Shown: in pieces, positions 25,994-34,652 of the stretch
Position numbering within the stretch: position 1 is the stretch's first letter
How the letters are laid out: each line of letters starts with the position of its first letter
Assembly: GCF_011065935.2 (NCBI RefSeq)
Contig: NZ_JAAMNH020000001.1
Span: forward strand, 4,237,001 to 4,301,000
Direction of reading: 5' to 3'
From: Clostridium estertheticum
GTDB taxonomy: Bacteria; Bacillota; Clostridia; Clostridiales; Clostridiaceae
Length of the DNA stretch: 64,000 bases
The notes under the pieces: model-generated
What the model was told of the DNA's origin: nothing
Database searches by the model: none
What the model saw: the letters and a program-made list of their open reading frames with translations, nothing else
Made by a program: the position numbers and the translations under genes

Positions 25994-27013
25994 TTAGAAT
26001 TGTTTTAAAAATCTCATATCACTTTCATATAGTGCTCTAATATCATCTATTCCGTATTTTAACATAGTGATTCTATCAAGACCAAATCCGAAAGCAAATC
26101 CGCTATAAACTTCTGGGTCAATTCCACAATTTCTTAATACGTCAGGATGAACCATTCCACAACCCAAAAGTTCTATCCAGCCACTACCTTTGCAAACCTT
26201 ACATCCTTTCCCATTACACACAAAACAAGTAGCATCCATCTCTGCTGATGGTTCTGTAAATGGGAAATGATGCGGTCTAAACTTCATTTCCATTTTATCG
26301 CCAAACATCTTTTTGGTAAATAGCTCTAGGGTTCCTTTTAAATCCGCAAAAGTAATACCCTTATCTACTATAAGTCCCTCAATTTGATAAAATATTGGTG
26401 AATGAGTAGCATCTACTGCGTCAGATCTATAAACTTTACCTGGAGAAATCATTTTTATAGGCGGTTTCTGGATTTCCATTGTTCTTATTTGTACTGGCGA
26501 GGTTTGAGTTCTTAAGACTATACTATCATTTATATAAAAGGTATCTTGTTCACCTCTTGCTGGATGATTTTTAGGTATGTTTAAGGCCTCGAAATTATAA
26601 TAATCCCTCTCTACTTCAGGGCCCTCTTCAATAGCGAATCCCATAGATAAAAATATATCATTAACTTTTTCAAGTGTTAAATCTAATGGATGTCTTTTAC
26701 CTACTGTTTGTTTTTTCCCTGGCATAGATATATCTATAATTTCACTTTTCAGTCTTGTTTCTACCTCATGGTTTTTTAATTGATCTGAGGCTTTAGTTAT
26801 AAGTGTTTCTATGTCCTCGCGAACTTCATTTGCTAGCTTACCAACAATTGGTCTTTCTTCATTTGATAGCTGTCCCATACCCCTTAATATTTGTGTAAGT
26901 TCACCTTTCTTACCTAAATACTTAACTCTAATATTTTCTAATTCTGTTTTACTTACAGCTTCTTTTAATTCTTGCAGTGCTGCAGCTTTTATGGCTTCTA
27001 ACTTTTCCTTCAT
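25994..27013 (-). CDS. pheS: Phenylalanine-tRNA ligase alpha subunit
   Basis: A 339-residue class II synthetase catalytic subunit. The N-terminal coiled coil (1-90) binds tRNA. Motif 2 is in FRPHHFPFTEPSAEMD, motif 3 in FAFGFGLDRITMLKYGI, and a Cys-rich loop CFVCNGKGCKVCKGSGW is typical of Firmicute PheS. The start at 27013 is chosen because AAAGGAG lies eight bases upstream; the ATG at 27031 precedes that site. Expression is governed by the T-box leader at 27085-27340. Confidence 0.98.
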   Translation of the reverse strand: MKEKLEAIKAAALQELKEAVSKTELENIRVKYLGKKGELTQILRGMGQLSNEERPIVGKLANEVREDIETLITKASDQLKNHEVETRLKSEIIDISMPGKKQTVGKRHPLDLTLEKVNDIFLSMGFAIEEGPEVERDYYNFEALNIPKNHPARGEQDTFYINDSIVLRTQTSPVQIRTMEIQKPPIKMISPGKVYRSDAVDATHSPIFYQIEGLIVDKGITFADLKGTLELFTKKMFGDKMEMKFRPHHFPFTEPSAEMDATCFVCNGKGCKVCKGSGWIELLGCGMVHPDVLRNCGIDPEVYSGFAFGFGLDRITMLKYGIDDIRALYESDMRFLKQF

Positions 27014-27084
27014 AATGAATGCTCCTTTCATATTTATGTAATTTTTACAGTTAATATCTTACAGTTAATATTTCTTTATAAAAC

Positions 27085-27340
27085 AAAAAAAACCGTCCAC
27101 AATGAAGGGACGGAAAATCCGCGGTACCACCCTAATTGACTAAAATATAGTCCTCTTAGATAAATTTATCGATTCTACCCGCTAGCAGCTACTTTATTTC
27201 ACTGTTAGAACTCTGGAGTGAACTTCGATATAAAAATTTCCTTTAGAAGCTCTCAGTCTAAGGCTTCTTATCCCTGTAAGTATTCTTATATTTACTCTCT
27301 CCGTCACAGTTTATTGTTATTAATTAATTTGTGAAAGTAT
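27085..27340 (-). promoter_or_regulatory. T-box leader for pheST, Phe specifier UUC
   Basis: The minus strand holds the conserved T-box sequence GGGTGGTACCGCGGA (complement at 27119-27133) followed by the terminator CCGTCC...GGACGG and eight T residues (27085-27113). In stem I the context GAAG-UUC-ACTCC-AGAG puts the UUC specifier codon at plus positions 27220-27222. Uncharged tRNA-Phe would stabilise the antiterminator and allow pheST transcription. Confidence 0.95.
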
Positions 27341-27347
27341 ACAAAAC

Positions 27348-27376
27348 AGTATAACCACAATTACAAAAAAAATCAA
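27348..27376 (-). promoter_or_regulatory. Promoter of pheST T-box transcript
   Basis: On the minus strand TTGATT (27376-27371), a 17-base spacer and TATACT (27353-27348), placing the transcript start at the 5' end of the T-box leader. Confidence 0.8.
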
Positions 27377-27393
27377 CTATAATTAAAAAAATT

Positions 27394-28176
27394 CTATTTA
27401 TTTTTTTGTCTCACTACTTCATACATCATAATTGATGCAGCAACTGCTACATTTAAAGATTCTGCACCACCAGGCATAGGAATTTTAATTTTCAAATCAC
27501 ACAGTTCATAAACTTCATCACTAATTCCATTTCCTTCATTTCCAACTGATATAATAACTTTTTCTTTTAAATCTACCTCATAAAAGTTTTTATCAGTATC
27601 GAGTGAGCTAGCAACTAGTTTAAAACCACTATTTCTAAGTTTTTTCACCAATGATAAATCATTATCATAAAGAATAGGTATTTTAAAAATAGAGCCCATG
27701 GTTGCCCTTAAAGTTTTCTCATTATAGATATCCACAGTGCCTTTTGTAATTAAAACCCCTAATGCCCCAGCCGCATGAGCAGTTCTAATTATAGTTCCCA
27801 TATTACCAGGATCTTGAATTTTATCAGCAAGAATATAGAACCCCTGGTCATATTTAATCTCCACGGATTTGTTGCAAACAACAGCCATAATACCTTGTGG
27901 ATGCTCTGTATCACAAATGCTTTTAAATAAACTATCACTAATACTATAAACTTTAGTATTACTTTGTAGCCTGTTTTTCAAAGAAGAGTTTTCATATTTT
28001 GGGCCTCCGCTTTCACTTACAAAAATATTCATCACTTCAAAATCGGAGTCTATTGCTTCCTGCACAAATCTAAAACCCTCAACTAAAAACATATTACTGC
28101 TTATTCTATATTTCTTTTCCTTTAACTTTCTAATATCTTTAATCAATAAATTATCTTTACTCTGAATTTGTTCCAA
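27394..28176 (-). CDS. TrmH/SpoU-family RNA 2'-O-methyltransferase
   Basis: A 260-residue SPOUT methyltransferase. The N-terminal substrate-binding region (1-95) starts with KDNLLIKDIRKLKEKKYR. The C-terminal knot domain carries motif 1 KIQDPGNMGTIIRTAHAAGA, motif 2 VGNEGNGIS, and motif 3 IPMPGGAESLNVAVAASIMMYE, which bind AdoMet. Relatives methylate ribose in 23S rRNA or tRNA; the exact nucleotide is unknown. The start is TTG after AAGGGG. It is the third gene of an apparent ktrB-ktrA-methyltransferase transcript, 12 bases after ktrA. Confidence 0.93.
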   Translation of the reverse strand: MEQIQSKDNLLIKDIRKLKEKKYRISSNMFLVEGFRFVQEAIDSDFEVMNIFVSESGGPKYENSSLKNRLQSNTKVYSISDSLFKSICDTEHPQGIMAVVCNKSVEIKYDQGFYILADKIQDPGNMGTIIRTAHAAGALGVLITKGTVDIYNEKTLRATMGSIFKIPILYDNDLSLVKKLRNSGFKLVASSLDTDKNFYEVDLKEKVIISVGNEGNGISDEVYELCDLKIKIPMPGGAESLNVAVAASIMMYEVVRQKNK

Positions 28177-28188
28177 ATTAAATACCCC

Positions 28189-28848
28189 TTATTTAACTAG
28201 ACTTTCTAATTTATTTAATTCTTCAATACTACCTATAGCCACAATGATATCACCTGACTCAATAATATTATCAGCAGACGGAGAAACATCAATATCATTA
28301 TTTCTTTTTATAGCCATTACATTTATACCATATTGAGCCCTGATATTTAATTCTCTAAGGGTCTTATTATGCCATTCTTCTGGGCTAACAACTTCAGCAA
28401 TACTATAATCAGGAGACAATTCTATATAATCTAATATGTTTGATGATACTAAGTTATGAGCAACTCGTACACCCATATCTCGTTCTGGAAAAACAACTCT
28501 ATTTGCACCTATTTTATATAATACTTTAGCATGTAGCGCATTAGTTGCTTTTGTAATTACATATTTTACTCCGAGTTCCTTTACTAAGAGTGTTGCCAAA
28601 ATGCTAGATTGGATATTAGTACCTATGCTAATAACTGCACAATCAAAATTACGAATACCAAGAGCTCTTAAACTATTTTCATCATTTGCATCAACTTGAA
28701 CCGCATGCGTAACTTTATCTGAAATGTTCTGAACTACATCCTCATCAAAATCAACTGCCAATACATCATTTCCTAGTGAATATAATGTTTCAGCTACAGA
28801 CGTCCCAAATCTTCCAAGTCCTATAACAATAAACTGTCTTTTACTCAT
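28189..28848 (-). CDS. ktrA: Ktr potassium uptake regulatory subunit (RCK domain, KtrA/KtrC)
   Basis: A 219-residue cytosolic protein. The RCK_N Rossmann domain (1-125) has IVIGLGRFGTSVAETL and the acidic VDFDEDVV that contacts the nucleotide. The RCK_C domain is at about 140-219. An octameric ring of this protein gates the KtrB channel in response to ATP/ADP and, in some species, cyclic-di-AMP binding to RCK_C. The ATG at 28848 follows GGGGTGGAG. It is directly downstream of ktrB. Confidence 0.95.
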   Translation of the reverse strand: MSKRQFIVIGLGRFGTSVAETLYSLGNDVLAVDFDEDVVQNISDKVTHAVQVDANDENSLRALGIRNFDCAVISIGTNIQSSILATLLVKELGVKYVITKATNALHAKVLYKIGANRVVFPERDMGVRVAHNLVSSNILDYIELSPDYSIAEVVSPEEWHNKTLRELNIRAQYGINVMAIKRNNDIDVSPSADNIIESGDIIVAIGSIEELNKLESLVK

Positions 28849-28859
28849 TAACTCCACCC

Positions 28860-30224
28860 CTATCCAATTAAAATTTTACCTTCTGGATACTTTATAGTTC
28901 CAGATTTAGAGTTTTTACTTTTAGCTAATGCCAATATTATAGTAAGCGGTCCTACTCTCCCCGCATACATGGTGAGGGCTATTATTATCTTACCTACAAA
29001 TGTTAATTTTGTAGTTAATCCTAAGGTTAACCCAACTGTAGCAAATGCTGAAGTAGCCTCATATAAAAAGTATTCAAAAGGAAGGCCCTTTTGCTCTGTA
29101 ATAGATAATATCATGGTAACTATTATAACAAGTGCTAGAGAAATAACAGTTATTGCGAAGGCTTTATACACAATATCCTTGCTTATGCGTTTTTGAAATA
29201 CTTCAGTATCTTCACGTCCTTTAACCACAGATACTACTGTCATAAAAAGTACAATAGCAGTAGCAGTTTTTATTCCGCCAGCAGTGGAACCAGGAGATCC
29301 ACCAATAAACATTAAAATTATTGTTAAAAACTTGGCCCCCATAGTCATTTTATCTAATGGAATAGAATTAAACCCAGCCGTTCTTGGAGAAACTGATGCA
29401 AAAATAGAAGATAAAAATTTGCCCTTTATAGACATTCCTTGCATGGTGTCAGGGTTATTCATCTCAAAAATATACATAAGTATCGCTCCCCCAACAATTA
29501 ACACAAGGGTGGTATATATAACTACTCTAGAATGCAGTGACAACCTTTTAAGTCCCTTGGAATTATATATTTCTGCCCATACATAAAATCCTAAACCACC
29601 TATTGCTATTAATGCTGAAATTGTCAATATTACTACAGAATTATCTGCATAAGCAGTAACACTACTGAAATTACCCATCAAATCAAATCCAGCATTGCAG
29701 AAAGCAGAAACTGCATGGAATATGCTATAATAAATTCCTTTGGCTAGTCCAAATTGAGGAATAAATTGTGTTGAAAAAAGAACTGCACCTATTCCTTCAA
29801 CTGAAAATGTAAATATCAGTACATATTTGGCCATTTTAACTAAACCTTGTAGTGAATTAACATTCATAGCTTCCTGCATTATTAGTCTTCCCTTTAATGT
29901 TATTCTTTTCCCTAAAATCAAAAAAACTAGTGTGGTAACAGACATAAAGCCAAGACCACCTATTTCTATAAGAAACATTATCACTGTTTTACCAAAATAT
30001 GTCCAATATGTTCCTGTATCTAAAGTTACTAGTCCTGTAACACATACAGCAGAAGTAGATGTAAATATACAATCTATAAAGGGTGTAATTTTACCACTCT
30101 TAGAAGATATAGGTAGACTAAGCAATATTGCACCTATAAATATTACTGTAGCAAAACCTATTGCAAGTATCTGAACAGGAGTATATATGTTTTTCTTTTT
30201 AATAGCCTTAATACCTGATTCCAA
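28860..30224 (-). CDS. ktrB: Ktr potassium channel subunit (TrkH/KtrB family)
   Basis: A 454-residue membrane protein with four pore modules. Selectivity-filter-like segments are TSAVCVTGL, FCNAGFDLMG, GSPGSTAGGIKT and FATVGLTLGL, each with the conserved Gly. It imports potassium, possibly coupled to sodium. The start is uncertain: a TTG at 30224 sits five bases after AGAGGTGG and is preferred over the GTG at 30233 that overlaps that site. It is the first gene of the operon. Confidence 0.95.
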   Translation of the reverse strand: MESGIKAIKKKNIYTPVQILAIGFATVIFIGAILLSLPISSKSGKITPFIDCIFTSTSAVCVTGLVTLDTGTYWTYFGKTVIMFLIEIGGLGFMSVTTLVFLILGKRITLKGRLIMQEAMNVNSLQGLVKMAKYVLIFTFSVEGIGAVLFSTQFIPQFGLAKGIYYSIFHAVSAFCNAGFDLMGNFSSVTAYADNSVVILTISALIAIGGLGFYVWAEIYNSKGLKRLSLHSRVVIYTTLVLIVGGAILMYIFEMNNPDTMQGMSIKGKFLSSIFASVSPRTAGFNSIPLDKMTMGAKFLTIILMFIGGSPGSTAGGIKTATAIVLFMTVVSVVKGREDTEVFQKRISKDIVYKAFAITVISLALVIIVTMILSITEQKGLPFEYFLYEATSAFATVGLTLGLTTKLTFVGKIIIALTMYAGRVGPLTIILALAKSKNSKSGTIKYPEGKILIG

Positions 30225-30332
30225 ATTAACCACCTCTAAATTTTACCAATAATCCCATATTGATATATTATAGCACCAAACATATTTTAAAGCTAATTAT
30301 ATTGTTTAATATGTTTTTGTGAATAATACAAT

Positions 30333-30358
30333 AAAAAATGTAGCCTAAAGGCTACATT
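30333..30358 (-). terminator. Terminator of infC-rpmI-rplT
   Basis: AATGTAGCC/GGCTACATT hairpin followed on the minus strand by a T run, 14 bases past the rplT stop. Confidence 0.9.
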
Positions 30359-30371
30359 CATATAAATAGTT

Positions 30372-30731
30372 TTAAGCTTGTAATTGTTTTTTTGCAACTT
30401 CTACTAATTCAGCAAAAGCTTTTGGATCATTTATAGCAATTTCAGAAAGCATTTTTCTGTTAATATCTATGCCTGCAAGTTTCATTCCATTCATAAATCT
30501 TGAATATGAAAGGTCACTAAGTCTTGAAGCCGCATTGATTCTAGCAATCCAAAGTTTTCTAAAATCTCTCTTTTTTAATTTTCTTCCTATGTAAGCATTT
30601 CTTAATGCTCTTATTACCGATTCATTAGCTGTTTTAAATAACTTACTTTTTCCACCGTAGTAGCCTTTTGCAAGTTTTAATACTTTTTTATGGTTTTTAC
30701 GAGCGTTAACTGCCCTCTTTATTCTTGCCAT
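30372..30731 (-). CDS. rplT: 50S ribosomal protein L20
   Basis: A 119-residue basic protein with the family opening MARIKRAVNARKNHKKVLKLAKGYYG. It binds 23S rRNA early in 50S assembly. In Firmicutes L20 also represses its own operon by binding the infC leader, and a matching leader is present here. It is the last gene of the infC-rpmI-rplT operon, 27 bases after rpmI. Confidence 0.99.
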   Translation of the reverse strand: MARIKRAVNARKNHKKVLKLAKGYYGGKSKLFKTANESVIRALRNAYIGRKLKKRDFRKLWIARINAASRLSDLSYSRFMNGMKLAGIDINRKMLSEIAINDPKAFAELVEVAKKQLQA

Positions 30732-30758
30732 TTAATATTCCTCCTAATCACCATTCAA

Positions 30759-30956
30759 TTATAAGTATGGTAACAATTTTCTCATTGCTTTCATTTGAGT
30801 TGTTGAAACAAATGCAGTTTTTCTAAGATTTCTTTTTCTTTTTGAACTTTTCTTTGTTAGTATATGGCTTTTAAAAGCTTTCGCTCTTTTTAACTTTCCT
30901 GTACCTGTTTTCTTAAATCTTTTTGCTGCGCCTCTATGTGTCTTCATTTTAGGCAT
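30759..30956 (-). CDS. rpmI: 50S ribosomal protein L35
   Basis: A 65-residue, very basic protein starting MPKMKTHRGAAKRFKKTGTG, of normal L35 size. It lies 20 bases after infC, with GAGGAGG before its ATG. Confidence 0.99.
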   Translation of the reverse strand: MPKMKTHRGAAKRFKKTGTGKLKRAKAFKSHILTKKSSKRKRNLRKTAFVSTTQMKAMRKLLPYL

Positions 30957-30976
30957 AATAAAATTCCTCCTCTCGG

Positions 30977-31495
30977 TTATGCTCTTTTAGGAGCTAAAAT
31001 CATTATCATATTTCTTCCCTCTTGTCTAGCTGGCTTCTCAACAATATAAATATCACCAATTTTTTCTACAAAAGAGCTTAATATCTTATGTCCTACTTTT
31101 GAGTTTTCAATTTCTCGTCCTCTGAATCTTACAGTTATTTTAACCTTATCTTCATCCAACAAGAATTTTTTAGCATTGCTAGCCTTGATTGCAATATCGT
31201 GGTCTTCTATGGTTGCACTTAATCGTATTTCTTTAAGATTTACAACCTTCTGTTTCTTTTTAGCTTCTTTTTCTTTTTTCTGTTGTTCATAGATAAACTT
31301 ACCAAAATCCATTATTCTACAAACTGGTGGTTTTGCAGTAGGTGACATCATAACTAAATCCATATCTTTTTCTTCTGCAAGTTTTAAAGCATCTTTAGTA
31401 TTCAAAATACCAAGTGCAGAACCATCAAATCCTATAACTCTTATTTCTGCGTGTCTTATTTCTTCATTCATCATGAAATCTTTGTTTTTACTAAT
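30977..31495 (-). CDS. infC: Translation initiation factor IF-3 with AUU start codon
   Basis: A 172-residue factor with the N-terminal domain (MNEEIRHAEIRVIGFDGSALGI), a linker rich in Lys, and the C-terminal domain (VVNLKEIRLSATIEDHDIAIKA). It keeps 30S subunits free and checks start-codon pairing. The best start is ATT at 31493-31495, eight bases after AGGAGG; the in-frame GTG at 31504 overlaps that site. AUU starts are a known hallmark of infC, enabling negative autocontrol by IF-3 itself. Confidence 0.97.
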   Translation of the reverse strand: MSKNKDFMMNEEIRHAEIRVIGFDGSALGILNTKDALKLAEEKDMDLVMMSPTAKPPVCRIMDFGKFIYEQQKKEKEAKKKQKVVNLKEIRLSATIEDHDIAIKASNAKKFLLDEDKVKITVRFRGREIENSKVGHKILSSFVEKIGDIYIVEKPARQEGRNMIMILAPKRA

Positions 31496-31540
31496 AGTTT
31501 TCACCTCCTAAGTGTATTCAGAAAATTTCATATTATTAAA

Positions 31541-31698
31541 ATAATAAAAAGGACAGCAAATGCCGTCCTTAATAGTAACAAATTTAAATTACTAATTTAA
31601 CCTAACTAGCATTACTGTTAGGTGAGAAACGGCTGTTCCTTCTTGTGAAACACAATTTTATTATATTAAAATGTTTTTTTATATTTTCATTCACAACA
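31541..31698 (-). promoter_or_regulatory. infC leader with terminator (L20-type autoregulatory leader)
   Basis: Upstream of infC the transcript would contain AACAGCCGTTTCTCACC, paired repeat segments CCTAACAGTAATG and TAGTTAGG, and a terminator AAGGACGGCATTTGCTGTCCTT with a following T run (31541-31570). This arrangement matches the Firmicute L20 leader, in which L20 binding favours premature termination. Assignment is by layout and position, not by a covariance search. Confidence 0.8.
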
Positions 31699-31704
31699 AT
31701 TAAA

Positions 31705-31733
31705 ACTATACTATTTAAGTCTTTGTTTGTCAA
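31705..31733 (-). promoter_or_regulatory. Promoter of the infC operon
   Basis: On the minus strand a consensus TTGACA (31733-31728), a 17-base spacer and TATAGT (31710-31705). Confidence 0.88.
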
Positions 31734-31815
31734 TACTTTTTTGTTTTTATTTTAAATATACTTATAATACTTACATAAAGACCTTTGACTTGTTATTTTT
31801 TTTGAGATACCACAA

Positions 31816-32718
31816 TTACCATATGTTTATACCATTTTTTATCTTTTCACATTCAGTGCACTCATCACAATAATAAACTCTATCTACAAAGACCTTGCTT
31901 ATAGTTTGTAACAATTCTTTATTTTTACAATTCTCTGCGCAGTGTATAATTACTTTCTTAGGAGCACTAGTTATCATTGTACTTATTATAATTTCTTCTG
32001 TATTTTCTTTTGAATCAAATTTAACTTTTGGTAGTTCCATTAGCATATCTCCTGCTAAATCATTTCCCTCTTCATCTCTTAAATAATAATCTCCATTTTT
32101 TTCAATTAGAATATTAACCTCGCCTACCTTGCTCTCCTGAATTTCAACAAAGTATTTAAGCAACTTTATAAACTCATTATATTCTTTTTCTACCATATAT
32201 TCTTCTACAACTTTATCAACTATACACTCTAAATCCATCTTTAGTTCTTTTGTCCTAAAGGTTAAAAATCCGCTTATATTAATTTCATTATTTTCTTCTA
32301 TACATTTAGTTATTTTATCAATAATATTATTTTTTCTATTTATGCAATATACCATATTAGGTCCAGATATTTCACCCTCACCGAGTAATGCTACTTGTAT
32401 CTTAGGTTTAATCTGTTTTATTTCATCATATCGCAGAAAAAAATAAGTTTCCGTTAGAAAATTATTCATTTCTTTTTTACAAAATTCCATTATTACTATT
32501 TTATATAACATATTAGCAATATTTAAATTAAATGCTTTTATACTGCTATCGCTTAAGTTGTCGTCGCTACAAAAGAATTTTATGAAGTGAGTATCTTCTA
32601 TTATACTCTCTGCAATGCCTAAAATCATTCTTTTATGTTCAAAACACTTTTTAATGTCTTTGATTTCATTAATAATGCATTCCACACTGCTATTATATAC
32701 AACAGTTAATAAAAGCAT
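31816..32718 (-). CDS. ytxC: YtxC-family sporulation-associated protein
   Basis: A 300-residue cytoplasmic protein resembling the YtxC family, seen in the central block YCINRKNNIIDKITKCIEENNEINISGFLTFRTKE followed by EYMVEKEYNEFIKLLKYFVEIQ. YtxC is annotated as sporulation-related but has no defined biochemical role. The C terminus carries a Cys-rich tail (CAENCKNKE and CDECTEC), which could bind a metal. The start at 32718 has GAAGGGAG eight bases upstream; the longer in-frame start at 32787 has no such site. It is divergent from the DUF6873 gene. Confidence 0.85.
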   Translation of the reverse strand: MLLLTVVYNSSVECIINEIKDIKKCFEHKRMILGIAESIIEDTHFIKFFCSDDNLSDSSIKAFNLNIANMLYKIVIMEFCKKEMNNFLTETYFFLRYDEIKQIKPKIQVALLGEGEISGPNMVYCINRKNNIIDKITKCIEENNEINISGFLTFRTKELKMDLECIVDKVVEEYMVEKEYNEFIKLLKYFVEIQESKVGEVNILIEKNGDYYLRDEEGNDLAGDMLMELPKVKFDSKENTEEIIISTMITSAPKKVIIHCAENCKNKELLQTISKVFVDRVYYCDECTECEKIKNGINIW

Positions 32719-32872
32719 TTCGCACACTCCCTTCTCATAAGATAGTATGTGTGTAAAATTAATGGATATGCAAGATACATTAAACAATTATCGACATATT
32801 GCAATTTACAATAGCTTTGTGTTATAAAGTAATCTATAGAATAAAAAAATATTTGAAAAAAAGAGGAACAAA

Positions 32873-33568
32873 ATGAAAAATCTTATTGTCGATTTTAGAA
32901 TTCATAATGAAGAAAGTGAATATTTAATATCTAAAGGGTATAACTTACTTATTTGCCCTCCTAGTAACCTTTTATATGAGGCTGTATGTGGTCACCCAGA
33001 TATGCTCATGCATATTTTAGACCATAGTATCATGGTCCATAAGGATATGGATATTGAATTTATAAAAAAATTAGGTTCATTAAAATACAAAGTTTTTAAG
33101 TCAAATTCAACTTTGCAAAGTTCATACCCATATAATATAAGTCTTAATGCATTGTGCATAGACAATCTTTTTGTTCACTTTCTTAATTATACTGATACTA
33201 ATCTTCTATCACTTTTAAAGAACAAAAAAATAATAAATGTTAAGCAAGGCTATACAAAATGTTCTACTTGCATTGTAAATAATCATGCAATCATCACTAG
33301 TGACCTCTCTATTGCAAAAACTTTAAGCCTTGAAAAAATAGATGTATTATTAATCCCTCCTGGCGATATTCTTCTACCTGGACTTAACTACGGTTTTATT
33401 GGTGGTGCAACAGGCCTTCTTTGCGATAATGTCTTAGCTTTCTATGGCCACTTAGATCACTACCTGTATGGTAAAGAAGTATTAAAATTTCTGAATAAGC
33501 ATAAGGTAGAACCTGCGTTTTTAAGAAATGGAAAACTCATTGATAGAGGTAGCCTTTTTAAGGTCTAG
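32873..33568 (+). CDS. DUF6873-family protein (predicted GME-fold)
   Basis: A 231-residue cytosolic protein of a family widespread in clostridia and, as far as I know, uncharacterised. Related guanidine-modifying-enzyme (GME) fold proteins act on arginine derivatives. Visible conserved stretches are VCGHPDMLMHIL (N-terminal third), GYTKCSTCIVNNHAIITSD (with a CxxC), LIPPGDILLPGLNYGFIGGATG and FYGHLDHYLYG. The paired His/Asp-rich motifs and the CxxC would suit a catalytic or metal site. It starts 155 bases from ytxC on the opposite strand. Family recall is moderate; the function is unknown. Confidence 0.75.
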   Translation: MKNLIVDFRIHNEESEYLISKGYNLLICPPSNLLYEAVCGHPDMLMHILDHSIMVHKDMDIEFIKKLGSLKYKVFKSNSTLQSSYPYNISLNALCIDNLFVHFLNYTDTNLLSLLKNKKIINVKQGYTKCSTCIVNNHAIITSDLSIAKTLSLEKIDVLLIPPGDILLPGLNYGFIGGATGLLCDNVLAFYGHLDHYLYGKEVLKFLNKHKVEPAFLRNGKLIDRGSLFKV

Positions 33569-33574
33569 CAAATT

Positions 33575-33646
33575 TTTTTCTTATAAGATGCTATAACTAA
33601 AAGTATATGTTGCTGGAATGCTTTTGTTAGCATCTTATAAGAAAAA
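33575..33646. repeat. Long inverted repeat after the DUF6873 gene
   Basis: Arms 33575-33593 and 33628-33646 are perfectly complementary over 19 bp. The stem continues with a bulge (TAACTAAAAG against CTTTTGTTA), leaving a 17-base loop. Neither side has a clean T run. It starts seven bases after the stop codon. Confidence 0.8.
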
Positions 33647-33690
33647 TCGTTAGTTTGAAAAGTAATTATTATTTTAGAAGGTTAATTATC

Positions 33691-34044
33691 TTACTTATGC
33701 GATGATTCTTTTTCTTTGCTACTTGTTATTAATTCACTATATATATATATCATAATAATAACAAAACTTAAAGCAACAAAGCCAAAAGACAGAATTTTAT
33801 TATCTATAAAATCCGCTATAATAGGCATTGCTACGAGAAAATAGATTATAATTAAAGGGTATGCTAATTTTATCAGTTTTCGAGTTTTCATAAATTCAGA
33901 CATACTAGTAATAACTAAAAGTATTGTCATTATTGGTACCATCGTTGTTGGTAATTCAATTTTCATCAGCATCATTATAACTCCAGCCAAACCACCAATA
34001 AATAAGAATATTTCTAGTACTATTGTTATTGATTTCAATTTCAT
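33691..34044 (-). CDS. Small integral membrane protein of unknown function
   Basis: A 117-residue, strongly hydrophobic protein with four predicted helices (about residues 8-28, 33-50, 61-78 and 85-107) and a short charged C-terminal tail. I recognise no catalytic motif. The start at 34044 follows GGAG at a suitable distance; earlier in-frame ATGs precede that site. It is isolated between the inverted repeat and the tRNA cluster. Confidence 0.7.
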   Translation of the reverse strand: MKLKSITIVLEIFLFIGGLAGVIMMLMKIELPTTMVPIMTILLVITSMSEFMKTRKLIKLAYPLIIIYFLVAMPIIADFIDNKILSFGFVALSFVIIMIYIYSELITSSKEKESSHK

Positions 34045-34230
34045 AAATATCATCTCCATCCTAAAGCATTATTAAATATATATGATGGAATAACTACCTT
34101 CATGATTAAACTAATTATTAAATGATGTCATATTCTCTTATTAATGTTTCCTTAAATATCCTGAAATCAACACCATTTTTTACTTAGTGCAGAGGTCTTA
34201 AATTGTTAAGAAATGATTATAAAATAAAAT

Positions 34231-34277
34231 AAAAAAGCAGTCCATATACTGAAATATCAGCATATGGACTGCTTTTT
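34231..34277. terminator. Terminator of the tRNA operon
   Basis: AAAAAGCAGTCCATAT pairs with ATATGGACTGCTTTTT across an AT-rich loop and is followed on the minus strand by an extended T-rich tract. Confidence 0.88.
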
Positions 34278-34284
34278 ACTGCTT

Positions 34285-34359
34285 TGGAGGCGCCACCCGG
34301 ATTTGAACCGGGGAATAAAGGTTTTGCAGACCTTGACCTTACCGCTTGGCTATAGCGCC
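34285..34359 (-). tRNA. tRNA-Cys (GCA)
   Basis: The acceptor stem GGCGCTA/TGGCGCC, T-loop GGTTCAAATCC, encoded CCA and anticodon GCA in TCTGCAAAA are all present. It is the last gene of the five-tRNA operon. Confidence 0.97.
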
Positions 34360-34382
34360 ATTAATTAAAACAATTTAAAAGT

Positions 34383-34457
34383 TGGAGCGGAAGACGAGAT
34401 TCGAACTCGCGACGTTCACCTTGGCAAGGTGACGCTCTACCACTGAGCCACTCCCGC
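34383..34457 (-). tRNA. tRNA-Gly (GCC)
   Basis: The acceptor stem GCGGGAG/CTTCCGC, D-arm GGCTCAGTGGTAGAGC, anticodon GCC in CTTGCCAAG, T-loop GAGTTCGAATCTC and encoded CCA are visible. Confidence 0.98.
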
Positions 34458-34462
34458 AACAC

Positions 34463-34538
<76 letters not shown>

Positions 34539-34570
34539 TTATTAATTTTATTAAATTCCTTGAATTTAAA

Positions 34571-34647
34571 TGGCGACCCAGAACGGACTCGAACCGTCGA
34601 CCTCCGCCGTGACAGGGCGGCACTCTAACCAACTGAGCCACTGGGCC
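34571..34647 (-). tRNA. tRNA-Asp (GTC)
   Basis: The acceptor stem GGCCCAG/CTGGGTC with discriminator G, anticodon GTC in CCTGTCACG, T-loop CGGTTCGAGTCCG and encoded CCA are visible. Confidence 0.98.
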
Positions 34648-34652
34648 ATATG

